Assembly: GCA_016271365.2 (NCBI GenBank)
Contig: CM057451.1
Location: 368,425,501 to 368,489,500 of the forward strand
Direction of reading: 5' to 3'
Length of the DNA stretch: 64,000 bases
Source: Neoceratodus forsteri
Taxonomy: Eukaryota; Chordata; Ceratodontiformes; Ceratodontidae
Part shown: positions 52,798 through 63,589 of the stretch, piece after piece
Numbering within the stretch: the first letter of the stretch is position 1
How the letters are laid out: each line of letters begins with the position of its first letter
The notes under the pieces: model-generated
Told to the model about the DNA's origin: nothing
The model's database searches: none
What the model saw: only the letters and a program-made list of their open reading frames with translations
Position numbers and translations under genes: made by a program

Positions 52798-53024
52798 TAT
52801 AGATATATGCTGAGTTACAAGAAAACTGTTTCTGGAGAGTGTACATAAAGGGATTTGTAACAGAAGGACAATGAGACGCAAGAACCTTTGAAATGAGGTG
52901 TTGAATCATATCTGCCTTGTTCGCACTCCCAAAGGGCAGGTAATTTGGCCACTACCTATGCCCTGTTTAGCTAGATTGCCTTAACTATTGCTGTGCCTAG
53001 CTTTAGTTAAAATAAACCTTGATG
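52798..53024. other. Short spacer before D3
   Basis: About 230 bp with no recognised feature. It separates the Penelope right arm from the D3 terminal repeat. Confidence 0.4.
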
Positions 53025-53167
53025 TTACTTCGAGAGGGCTCTTGCAGTAGGTATTTACATACAAGACTGACCCGGCAGACGTCAGGACCCCATGGAAAAA
53101 TTTCTAGCTAACAGTCTCTGGCGGGGGACCATCCCCATGTCAGGTGACCAACGTCAAGCAACGTCAG

Positions 53168-53175
53168 TATAAAGG
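53168..53175 (+). promoter_or_regulatory. TATA-like box in the D3 left repeat
   Basis: TATAAAGG lies ~143 bp into the element, the same offset as in D1, before GGCAGTCCCCC. The right repeat carries the inverse (CCCCTTTATACT near 59715-59726). Confidence 0.4.
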
Positions 53176-53334
53176 GGCAGTCCCCCACGCCTGCCTTCCC
53201 AGTTTTTTCCCCACCATCGACTTGTGAAAGTTCCTCACGGTAGAGTTCATCACTCGTCAGTCTTTCGTCGGATCAGTTTTTGAACTTTTCGACTGATTTT
53301 TTCAATTTATTTTTGACAGTATTACATCGTGTAT

Positions 53335-56267
53335 GTCGTCTCCCACGCCTCAATCGTGAGTAAAAATAAGTGCAACTTGTGTCCTAACTGCTGCATAAGG
53401 ACGGCCACTCCCTGTACTTCTTCTGCCTAGGCTCGGATCATCCTGTGGAGAAGTGCCAGCACTGCCAGAAATTTAATTCACCAACCCGAAAATGGAGGCA
53501 GCAGTCCCTGGAGGCCCATATTTTAAAGAAAAAGATGGCATCAATGGAAAAGGAGTTGAAAAAGTTGAGGCAGGCTTCCACTTCCTCCAAAGGCCAGAAG
53601 ACGAAGGAGGAGGACAAGCACCGGGACCGGGACTTGACCCCCATGGCCTTCGCGACTCCGGCTGGAGTCGCAGTTCTAAAGGTAACGTCCCCTCCGGGGG
53701 ACCGCTCCTCAACGACCGTCTTGGCAGTGTCCAAGAAGGTGTCACCCTCCCGTTGGGCTTGCGCCAGGCGCCTCGGCACCTCTGGGGTAAGGAAGCCTAC
53801 TTCCGGAAGGCGCAACCTTGCGGCCTTCAGGGTCGAGTGAGTCCGCTAAATTGAATGCCGGTGCCACTGACGTCCACCCGGACAACACTGGTAAGCTGCT
53901 GGCTCCTTCGGGAGGGTGCACAGTCACTCGTTCGCCCGACAAGGTCACTTCCCCAGAGCGGCCTTCCTTAGGCAGGGGATCCGATAAGTTGGATGCCGGC
54001 TTCTTCGACGCCCACCCGGATCAGGCTGATAAGCCGGACGTCGGCTCCTCCTCTGACCGCCCAGCCAAGGAGCCTGCGCCGGACTCCTTCAATCAGTCCC
54101 GACACTCCTCTGTTAGACCCCGGGGATTCCAGCCCTCCCTCCCCAGTCATCACGGAGGACCTGGATATGCTGCCATCAGGGCCCCCTCCTACTGGACTAC
54201 ACACCCTGATGCCAGACCCTCAGATGCTGGCCCAGACGCCAGCTTACCCGATGTCCCCCTACCGGACGGCGCCCCTACGCCGGGCCCGACTCCCGTGGGG
54301 CCACCTTTACCTGGCCCACCTGCTGGGCCTCTGCCAGGTCCCTCTGCTCCACCAGAGCCCCGGCACCCGGGTATCTGACACCGCTAAAACCGGCACCACA
54401 GTATCCAACACCACTGTACCCGGCACCTCAATACCCAACGCCGGGCTTCCCACCATTGGGTTATGGACACTCGCCTTATGGATATCCCCAGCATCCATAT
54501 CTCCCTCCTCCTTCTCCGCCGCCCTCACCCCAGCCGCCAGTGGACTTGAAGGAGACTCTAGCTGCCTGGTGGGCTGAGGCCAAGGCTCAGCTCACCAGAG
54601 AGGTAGAGAGCCAACTGTCGGCGCCAGACCTGATACAGGATCCCCTTCACTGGAGAGGGGAAACTCCCTCCCCCTTACCTGACACCAGAGGTGAACCCTC
54701 AGGCGCCAGGGGTGGAGAGGAGATGCTTCCCAGAGGGGTTTCCAAAAGGACCATTCCTCCCCCGTGTCAGGAGGAGTCTTCTTCTACATCAGAGACCTCT
54801 GACTCGGACTCAGGGAGATGCTTCGACCCGGATGATGAGCCCCATACTCCAGATCAACCCAGGCCAAGGACCCCTCCAAAGTCTCCTCCAGAGGATCCTT
54901 CTTTTCTGGAGTTATTGAGAAAGATCCAGGAAGTTCATCAGTGGCAATCTCTGGAGCCAGATCCACAGCATAAGAAGCTCATTGCCCACTTGGATCTGCC
55001 CGAGACTGCTCCGACATTGATTCCACACGGGATAGCACCTCACGCAGATCTTGTTTCCACCATTTTTTTTCTGGTACTGATTTTTCTGCCTTTTTCTTGG
55101 CTGCCTCAGTTTGCTCCCCTTCTCGTCACTGCATCGGATTGGGGATTCCAGCCACCGTCCGCCTCTACCCGCGTGGTCCCAGGCACCCGTATACCCCTGC
55201 AGTTGTACCCTCCGCAGCAGGACCGCAGGGAGCCCCCCCAGACTCCCCACAGAACACAGATCCAGCTTTTTGGGTGCCTGGACACTGGGCGTAGCTCGAG
55301 GACGGCCATCAAGCTGCTCAACTGGGCACCTGTTTTCTCACCCTGGGAACTGGAGGCATGCAGTGACGTCAGTGGAGGGGGTGCGCACACATCCACACGC
55401 GCTCCCTCTGGACGTCTACCTTCAGCTCCACCCCTAAGTACAGCGAGCGTGTAGTCTCCCAGCCTCCCTCCATGAGGCAACCACGCACAGACTGCCGTGG
55501 ACCCCCCTCTCCGGAGAAGGAGAGCAGTCCTTCGGACGCTCAATCCTTCTCCTCCCCAGCCAACCCCCACGGCGACCCATGCTCGTTCCCAAACACCGGT
55601 CGCTGGCATGGAGCGAGGTGCGGTGACCAGCGCCTCAGCCCTCAGTGCCACCGGGCCAGCTATTATTTCCACCATTTGGATGCAACCATCCGCGTTAGCC
55701 CCCCTTCCGAGGAAGGTGGATCGGCTATACCAGGCTCCTGAGGGAGTAGATTCTTTGAATCTACACCCCAAAGCGGACTCGGTCATGATTAGCACCGCTC
55801 ACGGCTGCTCCGCTAATCCTAAACATCTCAGCTCATCTCCGCCTGACAAGGAGTCTCGGCTTCAGGACCAATATGGGAAGAAGGTCTGTGCGTCTTGTAC
55901 CCTGGGTATTAGGGCTCTGAAGTACGTAGCTCATATGGGGGACTACCAGAAGACCATCCTGAGTCAGGTGGAATCAAAGTTGGACTCCCTTCCTGAGTCC
56001 CAGGCGAAACAGGAAGTGGCAGATCTTGTCCATTCTGCTCATTTAGCCAGTCGGCACATGATCCGTGGCACTTACGATGCAGTGGATGCAGCTGGACAGA
56101 GCTCGGCTTTCGTCATGGGTCTTCGGCATCATGCCTGGCTCCGAGTGTCAGGTTTGGTCCCTGAAGTGCAGTCCGCAATTCAGGATGCGCCCTTCAGGGG
56201 TTCGGTGCTGTTCGGCGGTGACGTCAAGGACATCACAACTGATCTGCATGAGAAAGGCATTGCACTC
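53335..56267 (+). pseudogene. D3 gag-like ORF, broken
   Basis: N-terminal Cys/His module (about 53395-53475): GHSLYFFCLGSDHPVEKCQH then CQKF. KKMASMEKELKKLRQ follows, then a Ser/Thr/Pro linker, a proline-rich tract (54120-54540) with PGTxxPxT and GYPQHPY-type units, PVDLKETLAAWWAEAK, an acidic/serine stretch and SPPEDPSFLELLRKIQ. The retroposon follows. The C-terminal domain (55680-56267) has HLSSSPPDKESRLQDQYGKK, HHAWLRVSGLVPEVQSAIQ and FGGDVKDITTDL. Several frameshifts. Confidence 0.7.
55054..55677 (-). mobile_element. Poly(A) retroposon, copy 3, with 12 bp duplication
   Basis: The insert 55066-55665 (600 bp) is minus-oriented: the plus strand begins TTTTTCTGG (A tail) and ends GGTGGC...GGGCCAGC, the inverse of the GCTGGCCCGGTGGC head. 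TTTCCACCATTT flanks it at 55054-55065 and 55666-55677. It is the most complete copy of the family also seen at 14978-15561 and 21856-22421. It interrupts the D3 gag frame cleanly. Confidence 0.8.
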
Positions 56268-56559
56268 TAGTCCATGGACTCTTTGTACAGACCCCCTCAG
56301 GGACAGTGGCACCCTTTTCGTTGACATAACTGGCAAAAACCTAAACCATTGGGCAAGCGGACCAACAAGCATCGGGCCCCTCCAACAACCAAGACTCCCC
56401 CACCCAAAAAAGCCGCGGGAGCCTCAGCTGCTGCTGCGCTGCCCCAGACCTCCTGACTTCTCGCCTCTCCCACGACCTCTGGACGCACCAGAGGAACCAG
56501 TAGGAGGGAGGTTCTCCTTCCATCTACCGGGTTGGGAGAGGATAACATCAGATGCTTGG

Positions 56560-57970
56560 GTGCTCCAGGTGATCACGGCAGGACACTCAATACAGTTTCT
56601 CAGAAACTGCCCCGCAGACAACCCCCCTTCCCCAAGTCGTCTTACTCCCCAGAACATCTTCCTCTGGTCCTAGAAGAAATCGCCTCCCTTCCCTCGAAGG
56701 AGGTGATAGAACCAATTCCGAACCACCTTTGGGGGACGGGTTACTATTCCCATTTCTTTCTAGTTCCAAAGAAAACGGGAGATGTGAGGCCTATCTTAGA
56801 CCTCAGTTCCCTGAACATGTTCTTGGAGTACAAATGCTTCAAAATGCTTTCCCTGCAGAGCTTTCTGCCTCTCCTTCAGACTGTGGCTATGCACTTTGGA
56901 TATGCAGGATGCTTACCTGCATATCCCCATACGCCCTTCCCCCCACAGATTCCTTCGATTTTGTTTTCAGGGGGACCACTACCAATTCAAGGCCCTCCTA
57001 TTTGGTCTTTCCTCGGTCCCCCAAGTGATTACCAAATGCCTGTCTGTGGTAGCGGCCCACCTGCATACCTAGGGAGTACAGGTATTCCTGTACCTGGACG
57101 ATTGGCTCCTGGCAGCCCCATCCAGGGAGGAACTTCTGCACACCCTTTGCCTCACCCTGCAGGTTTTCACCAGCCTGGGTATCACCATCAACCAGGCAAA
57201 GTCCCATTTGGGCCCTTGCCAAAGACTCCAGTTTATAGGGGTGATCGTGGACACAACCATCGACAAAGCCTTTTTTCCTCCGGACAGGGTGGACACCATT
57301 CAGACTCAGGCACGTCTTCTGTCCAGTCCCAGAAGGGTTGGAGCCAGGTCAGTCCTTCGCCTCCTCGGGCTAATGGTGGCTGCCACTCCAACAGTCCAAC
57401 GCGCTCAGCTCCATATGAGGATTTCTCAGAGGATGCTTTGGTCTCAATAGGACCAAACACTGGACAACCTTGACCAGGAGGTTCTAGTTTCCGATCCCAT
57501 GATCAGGGACTTGCAGTGGTGAATGGTACAAGAGAACCTTTGCTGGGGAGTTCACGTCAATATTGAATACCCCTCCCAGACATTGACAACAGATGCCTCA
57601 GGAGAGGGCTGGGGAGCCCACCTCAGGTCTCACAAGACTCAGGGCAGCTGGTCCAGGTTCGAACAAAATCTGCACATAAATGTACTCAAACTCAGAGCAG
57701 TTCTGTGTGCCTCCAGGCCCTGCATTCCTCCATACTTCCCGGTCATCTAGCCATACAGACAGACAACGTGTGTTGTCTGGTACATCAACAAGCAGGGAGG
57801 AACAAGTTCCTACCCTCTGTGCAGGGAAGCAATGAGAATATGGAACTGGCTACCCAGCACAGCCTTCACCTGACAGCCGTTCATGTTCCGGGAGTAGAAA
57901 ATACGCTGGAGGACCACCTCATTCGGTCCTCAGCCAGGGTCCATGAATGGGAAGTGGATCAAGACGTAGT
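56560..57970 (+). pseudogene. D3 reverse transcriptase and RNase H
   Basis: WGTGYYSHFFLVPKKTGDVR and PILDLSSLNMFLEYK (56729-56850) open the RT. After a frameshift near 56880 come LHIPIRP, HYQFKALLFGLSSVPQVITK and VFLYLDDWLLAAPS with catalytic YLDD intact (about 57082-57115), then QRLQFIGVIVDT. RNase H remnants: TLTTDASGEGWGAHL (57577-57621), LKLRAVLCAS and WYINKQGGTS (about 57779). Confidence 0.75.
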
Positions 57971-58370
57971 AGATGACATCTTCCAGCTTTGGGGAACCCC
58001 TCAGGTAGACCTGTTCGCATCTCCTCAAAACGCAAAACTTCTCGCCTTCTGCTCGCTCGCTCCAGAGTGAGACATTTTCTGGCAGGACGCTCTGCCTCTC
58101 GATTGGAGGGACAGATTCATCTATGCCTTTCCCCCAATTCCCTTAATTCTGAGAGTCCTGCAAAAGCTCAGAACAGAGGGAGCACGAATGATCCTCATTG
58201 CTCTATTCTGATCCAGGCAAGTTTGGTTCTCCCTTCTGCTACAATTTTCAGAGGAACCTCCGATTCCTCTTCCTCTGTCGCAACACCTGTTGACCCAGGA
58301 TCAGGGGACCCTTGTTCATCCAGGCCTCAAATCCCTTCATTTGCATGCATGGCTCATGCAGACGTAGCTA
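57970..58370 (+). pseudogene. D3 Dam-like region
   Basis: TPQVDLFASPQNAKLLAFCS (about 57999-58060), then WQDALPLDW, FIYAFPPIPLILRVLQKLRT and MILIALF (to ~58210), separated by stops. It matches the DLFA...YAFP block of D2 and D5 between RNase H and recombinase. Confidence 0.6.
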
Positions 58371-58419
58371 AAGCCCGGTTCTGGGTTTCTCCGCTCGTAG
58401 CAGATATTTTGGTGGAGAC

Positions 58420-59400
58420 CAGAAAGCCTTCCACCAGGTCTACATACGCCATGAAGTGGGAACGATTCTCTATTCGGGCCATGTCTAAAGGACTTAGAAC
58501 CTTTCTTGTGCCCAGTCAGTAGAATCCTGGACTATATGTGTCATCTCTTTGATCTGAATCTCCGCCATTCCTCTTTACAGGTCCACATGTTAGCGATTTC
58601 AGCCTGCCATGTCCCCTTCGGAGACAGGACTTTCACTCAGTTGGAAGTCTTCAAGACATTTCTCAGAGAGGTTCTCCATTTGAGACCCCCATCCGTGTTC
58701 CTGCTCCTCCTTGGAACTTGAATTTTGTTCTCGAGAAGCTTACTCTGCCCCCTTTCGAGCCAGCAGCCTCAGCAGATTTAAAGTTCCTTTCTTGAAAGAC
58801 TCTCTTCCTAGTGGCCATTACTTCAACTTGACGAATTTCCGAGCTTCAGGCCTTGATGTGCAAAATCCCGTATTTGATTTTTTCACAAGGAACATGTGGC
58901 TGTATGCACCAACCTTAAGTTTCTCCCTACGGTGGTGGCGGAATCTACGCTGAATCAATCCATTGAGCTACCTGCTTTCTTTACGCAACACTCCAATCAA
59001 GGGGAGTACCTCTTGCATACTTTAGATGTTCATAGAATTCTGAGATACTACACCACTAGGACTAAGGATCTCAGAAAATCTGATCAGCTTTTTGTCTCTT
59101 TTGCTCACAAAAGAGAGGGCAATGCCATTTCCAAGCAATGCCTCTCTAAATGGTTGGCTCATTGTATCACTTTATGTTACGACAAGTACAGCAAGACCCT
59201 GCTGGGTCAAGTCAGAGGCCACTCCACTAGAGGGATAGCTGCCTCAGCAGCTTGTTTTAAGAATGTGTCAGCGGCAGACATCTGCACAGCCGCAACTTGG
59301 ACTTTTGCCCATACCTTTACGAAACTTGGACATTGCCTCTCGCCGTTGAGCAGGCTTCAGGTTGGCTGAGCTTCAAGGTCTTCTTTCATAAGACCCATTC
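58420..59400 (+). pseudogene. D3 tyrosine recombinase, broken
   Basis: STRSTYAMKWERFSIRAMSK opens the core-binding domain. WNLNFVLEKLTLPP and the first arginine region (RISELQALMCK, about 58840, just after a stop) follow. The frame 58896-59369 carries AISKQCLSKWLAHCITLCYD and HSTRGIAASAACFKN. The tyrosine segment near 59320 is frameshifted (FTKLGHCLS in place of FTKHYSLDI), so the nucleophile tyrosine is lost in frame. Confidence 0.7.
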
Positions 59401-59474
59401 AGCTGGAGGTTCCATTATATGGTTCGTTTTCTTCCTCCCAAGTGCCTTTCCTTGTTCCAGACTGCTTGGTATTC

Positions 59475-59588
59475 AGTCCTATATGTAAATACCTACTGCA
59501 AGAGCCCTCTTGAAGTAAGATAGTACAGTTACGTAAGAACTTACTGTAACAGTAGATCTTCGAGAGAGGCTCTTGCAGTAGGTATTGC
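59475..59588. repeat. D3 internal complementary region
   Basis: TATATGTAAATACCTACTGC...CTTGAAGTAAGA complements the left end. TAGTACAGTTACGTAAGAAC...GGCTCTTGCAGTAGGTATT complements the right end. This half contains the complete repeat motif that the D3 right end has lost. Confidence 0.85.
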
Positions 59589-59699
59589 CTTCCCGCCCTC
59601 CATCGCTCTTAGCTTTTTTAGCTCCTTTTCCAGGAAGGGAAATATCTTCTTCTCTCTCGTTTTGCCTGTTTTGGCCCTTGGGGAAAGAACTGGAAGGCG

Positions 59700-59893
59700 G
59701 TTGTGGGGGATCGCCCCTTTATACTAACGTCTCTTGACGTCGGTCACATGACGTGGTGCAGTCCCCCGCCAGAGACGGCCAGCTTGAAATTTTTCTGAGG
59801 GGTCCTGACACCTGCTGGGTCAGTCCTACATGTAAATACCTACTATCTGAAAGATCTACTGTTACGGTAAGTTCTTACGTAACTGTACTTTTT
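59700..59893. repeat. D3 right inverted terminal repeat and unique end
   Basis: GGCGGTTGTGGGGGATCGCC...CCTGCTGGGTCAGTCCTACA inverts the left repeat. It has a ~10 bp internal loss at 59841-59850 and then GATCTACTGTTACGGTAAGT...AACTGTACTTT. Confidence 0.8.
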
Positions 59894-61528
59894 TGGAAAC
59901 TGAAGTTCCTGTCTTATGATTCTTTTGATCTTACTTCAAAGGAATCTTTTGCAACAAGCCATCACCGGTAGTACTATAGCCACCAGGCACTAGGACCACA
60001 TGGAAACATTCTAGCTAGACTACCAGAGAGGGCCAAGCACAGCGCATGTTGGACCACCAAAAAGACCACAGCTACAGTCGACCACCATTTCCCGCACTTT
60101 ATTATTTTTCAATTCTAACAAAGTTGTAACATTGAATTTTCAGTGTTTTCACCTAACGGTTTATGTCTTCTGAGTCTTCTTCTTCATCCGACCACTTCAC
60201 AAAGTGCACCTGCAGCAAACAGATCCTGACAAGGACAGCCACTCTGCCTGCTTCTTGTGCCTAGGCCCAGACCACAACGTCCAAGTCTGTGAGGTCTGCC
60301 AGGGATTCAACCCATCCACCAGTAGACAACACCAAAAGATCTTGGAGAATGACCTCCTTAAGCAGAAATTGCCTCGATGGAACTGGAGCTGCATGCTAGG
60401 AGCTCCTCTATTTCCCCAGCCCAGTCCTCAAGGTCTTCGTCCTCAAAACCCTGGGACAAGACCAGCGGGAAACACAAGCACAGGGATAAAGATTGGGAGT
60501 GGCCATGGTCTGCCTCCCACTCGCGGTCCCCCAGGAGAAGCCTATGGCCGCGCAATGGTCTTCCTCCATCAGGGGGTTGACCTCTTCGGCCCTGCACACC
60601 CTAATTTTTACATGGCTACCGGCAACACAGCCACCTACCCGGGTTATCCTCACGAGCAGCGACTCCTCGGGTCAGGGTGCTTTGTATCCTGCTCCCCAGC
60701 CCTTGCTGTTTTGGCCCTTATTCACAGCAGGCACACAGGGACCTTGGCCAACGTGTGTGAGGCTAATGCCGGTCTCCTTACAGCCATCCAGCTGACACCC
60801 ACGCTTTTGGTGCCGGTCTCATCCTCTGGGACAGCCATCAGTTCTGCTCCTCCTCCTCCTCAGGAGCGGGCACTGCAGGACACTGGGGCTGCCTCTGGCA
60901 CGGTCTTTCTTCATCCTTCACCTGGGGGGGGTCGCCCTCCAGTCTGGTGCCCATTTTTCCACAGCCGGAGCCCATAGATCCCCCTCCGGCATTATCTCAG
61001 CTGGCACCCACTGGGTCTGTACCTGTTCTCCCTCCATCGCAGCCCACGGGACCCACGTCAGTCCTGCCTGTTCTTCTTGCTGGGCCTATGCCTACCCATC
61101 CACAGCCAACGCCCACTGAGCCTGCGCCGGCCCTTCCTCAGCCATCGCCCATTTGGCCTGCACCCATCCTGCCACAACCTGCACTAGTGAGACCAGCACC
61201 TGTCCTAAGACAGCCTGCACCTGTAGGACCTCAACCGTTGTACCCTACGCCAGCACCTGCAGGACCTGCACCAGGTTGCCCATACCTGGTGCCTCTGAGA
61301 CCAGCAGCAGTCTGCAATTCCCTAGTACCCGTGGGACTGGCACCTGCCCCTTTGATTACCAAAGTCTGCTCTTGACCTTATGGGCTTTCATTCAGACACA
61401 GGTCCCTACCCCAAGGGGAGTGGCCCCAGACACCCCCCCCAAGGGCCTCCTTTGGACCTCCTTTCCCGGCCCGTGTTTGACTAGTCTCCAGTGCTCCTTG
61501 ACTTCCCAGAGGTAGGCCTGACGCTAGG

Positions 61529-61970
61529 TGTCAGCGTGGCTCAGTTGGTAGCAAATCTGCCTCTGGACCAGAAGGTCGTGGGTTCTCGTCCCCCACCGGG
61601 ATTGGACTTGCACCTAAAAATCGCTGGCATCCGAGTGCAGTATTGGGGGGGTGCTGTACTGCTGGGGTGTGCCGTCCTTCGGATGAGACATTAAACCGAG
61701 GTCCCTTCTGCCCATTCTGGTGTTATCCAGGTGGAAGTAATAGAAACCAGGACACACTTCGCAAAGAGCAGGGAACATTCCCGATGTCCTGGCCAACATT
61801 CCCCTTCCCATAAACCGGTTCATGCAATTATCCAGGCTGTGTGTGGGTGATGATGTGCGATATGGCCACCACCACACATTCAGTCACTTCACTACCAGTC
61901 TAGCATTGCTTGTTAAGCGCTTTGGATGTATGAAAAGCGCTATATAAATGCTGACTCTTCTTCTTCTTCT
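61529..61970 (+). repeat. tRNA-derived SINE with L2-type 3' end
   Basis: Head: GTGGCTCAGTTGGTAGC (A box) and GGTCGTGGGTTCTCGTCCC (B box). Central domain: CCTTCGGATGAGACATTAAACCGAGGTCCC, then GTCCTGGCCAACATT. The 3' end GCGCTTTGGATGTATGAAAA then GCGCTATATAAATGC matches L2 LINE tails, followed by CTT repeats, so L2 machinery probably mobilised it. It is not a working tRNA gene. A possible GTCAGC duplication is too short to be sure. Confidence 0.75.
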
Positions 61971-62404
61971 TGGGTCAGCTGGCTGCATGGATGACCATCA
62001 AGTCGATGATAGTGGGGATGATGATGCAGACAGTGCGGACGAGAGTGTAAGCAGTGAGTTTTCCTCTTTTGGTGCGGACTCTCAGAAGGGGAGGAGATGC
62101 CGAGTAATGTCCTCAAACCCCCCGCTGATGACCCCACTTTCATGGCCATTATAAGGTACTTCTAGCCACTATGGGATGGGATACAGAAGAACAGGACCCA
62201 GAGTGGCATTGGTTGGCAGTTTACCTGTGCGGCCTGATGCTCCTCCTCCTTTGGGGATCCCCCCCCCATCATAGATTCCTATGAGGATGTTACCCTGGCT
62301 GCCTGGAACCACCCCAGCATGGTCCCAGCGGTGTCCAGAAGGCTGACAGACTTTATCATAGACCTGCTGGCAAACTCTTCGTCAGAGAACAGCCCAAGGC
62401 TGGT

Positions 62405-62848
62405 TTGGTCGTCTTTAATTTATTTGTTTGAAAGTTTGTGACGGGGAGAGGCATACTAAGCCGTTGCTTGTTTCAAGGTGCGACCCGGGGGCAAAGGAAG
62501 GAAAATACATGTACAGGTGTAGACTGACTTATAGAACCAGATTAAGCTGTTGGTGGTATTTCTTAGTGAATGGGGATAATTTGGCCAGGACACCCCAGAG
62601 AAATTCCCCTACTCTTCTCGAGAAGTGCCATGGGATCTTTAATGTCTACCTGAACAGCCACCAGAACAGGCAGTCGGGACCTTGGTTTAACATCTCATCT
62701 GAAAGACAGCATCTCAGGAGTGCAGCATCCACCTTTTGATGCACTACAGTGTCAGTATTGGGATTTATCCCACATTCCTGGTTTGGGGCTAGAAGTCACC
62801 ACCATCCGATCTTCTGGCCTCAGAGGCAAGTGTGCTACCTGCTGAGAA
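62405..62848 (-). repeat. Related SINE, opposite orientation, different tail
   Basis: The minus strand begins TCTCAGCAGGTAGCACACTT (A-box region) and contains CTTTCAGATGAGATGTTAAA then CCAAGGTCCC, the same central domain as the SINE at 61529, and GTCCTGGCCAAATTATCCCC. Its 3' part continues differently and ends in an AAATAAATTAAA-rich tail (near 62410-62425) without the L2-type end. It is older or of another subfamily, with a degraded B box. Confidence 0.65.
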
Positions 62849-63589
62849 ACTGACACTGCGGCACACGACTGAACCAAGAGGCCAAAACACATCAGCTCTC
62901 TCTCTCCCACCTGACAGGGAGTCTCAACAGCTGGCTCGGATGAGCAAGTGCACTTTTGCCTCTGCCACCCTGACCATCTGGGCCATGAGTTACTGGGCCC
63001 ATATGATGCAGTATCAAAATCTCCTATGGGACCAGGCTAGGGAGTCAGTCCTAGCCATGCTGGATGATCCTTCCAAGCAGCAGGTCCTCAAGATGGGCTA
63101 GGATGTCAGTAGCCATGTCCTATGGGCCACCTATGATACGGTTGGTGCCTTGCGCTGAGCAGCAGCCATAGGCATTTGTCAGAGACGCCACTCCTGCCTA
63201 GGAGTCTAGCGCTTCACCCAGGACATCCAGTTTAATATGATGGACGCACCTTTCAGAGGTTTCAGACTTTTTGGTGGAGTTATTCAGGATATTATCTCCG
63301 AAATCCAGGCCTTGAGCCAGGCTCTTAAATCCATCCACACCATGTACCATACTCCGCCAAAGTCGGGACAGCAAGCTCATTTTCATCACTTCTCCTACTG
63401 GCAGTCCCGTGCCCACTCCCAAAGGTCAGGGCAAGCGCAAGGTGGCAGCCCTTCCCATTTCCTCCCCTGCCATCACCGGTAGCGCCCGGGGTGCAGTGGC
63501 AGCCCAACTAGTGGCTGCTCCCACCTCCTGACTCCTTGCCTGACTCCCCCCCCCAGTCGTTCATCAGGAGGCAGTTGTAGGGGGTCGCT

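Larger units (their letters stand above)
53025..59893 (+). mobile_element. DIRS-like element D3, complete
   Basis: The left repeat TTACTTCGAGAGGGCTCTTG...GACTGACCCGGCAGACGTCA is inverted at 59700-59860. An internal complementary region is at 59475-59588. Gag-like, RT, RNase H, Dam-like and recombinase regions are in the same order as in D2. The right repeat has lost ~10 bp (CCTACTATCTGAAAG in place of a CTACTGCAAGAG..CTCGAAG form). A 600 bp retroposon interrupts gag. Length 6.9 kb, or ~6.3 kb without the retroposon. No target duplication. Confidence 0.85.
60162..63430 (+). pseudogene. D4 gag-like ORF, broken by SINEs
   Basis: The Cys/His module is well preserved (frame from 60204): HSACFLCLGPDHNVQVCEVC then QGF, followed by RQHQKILENDLLKQKL. 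The proline tract (frame 60947-61375) has units of the PAPALPQPxP and PTGP-type. After the SINEs, DRESQQLARMSKCTFASATL (62900-62970) and a degenerate RR..CLGV segment correspond to the gag C-terminal domain. Frameshifted throughout. Confidence 0.65.

Noticed and set aside
61529..61605. tRNA gene
   Set aside because: A and B boxes are present, but the sequence continues into a SINE body with an L2-type tail.
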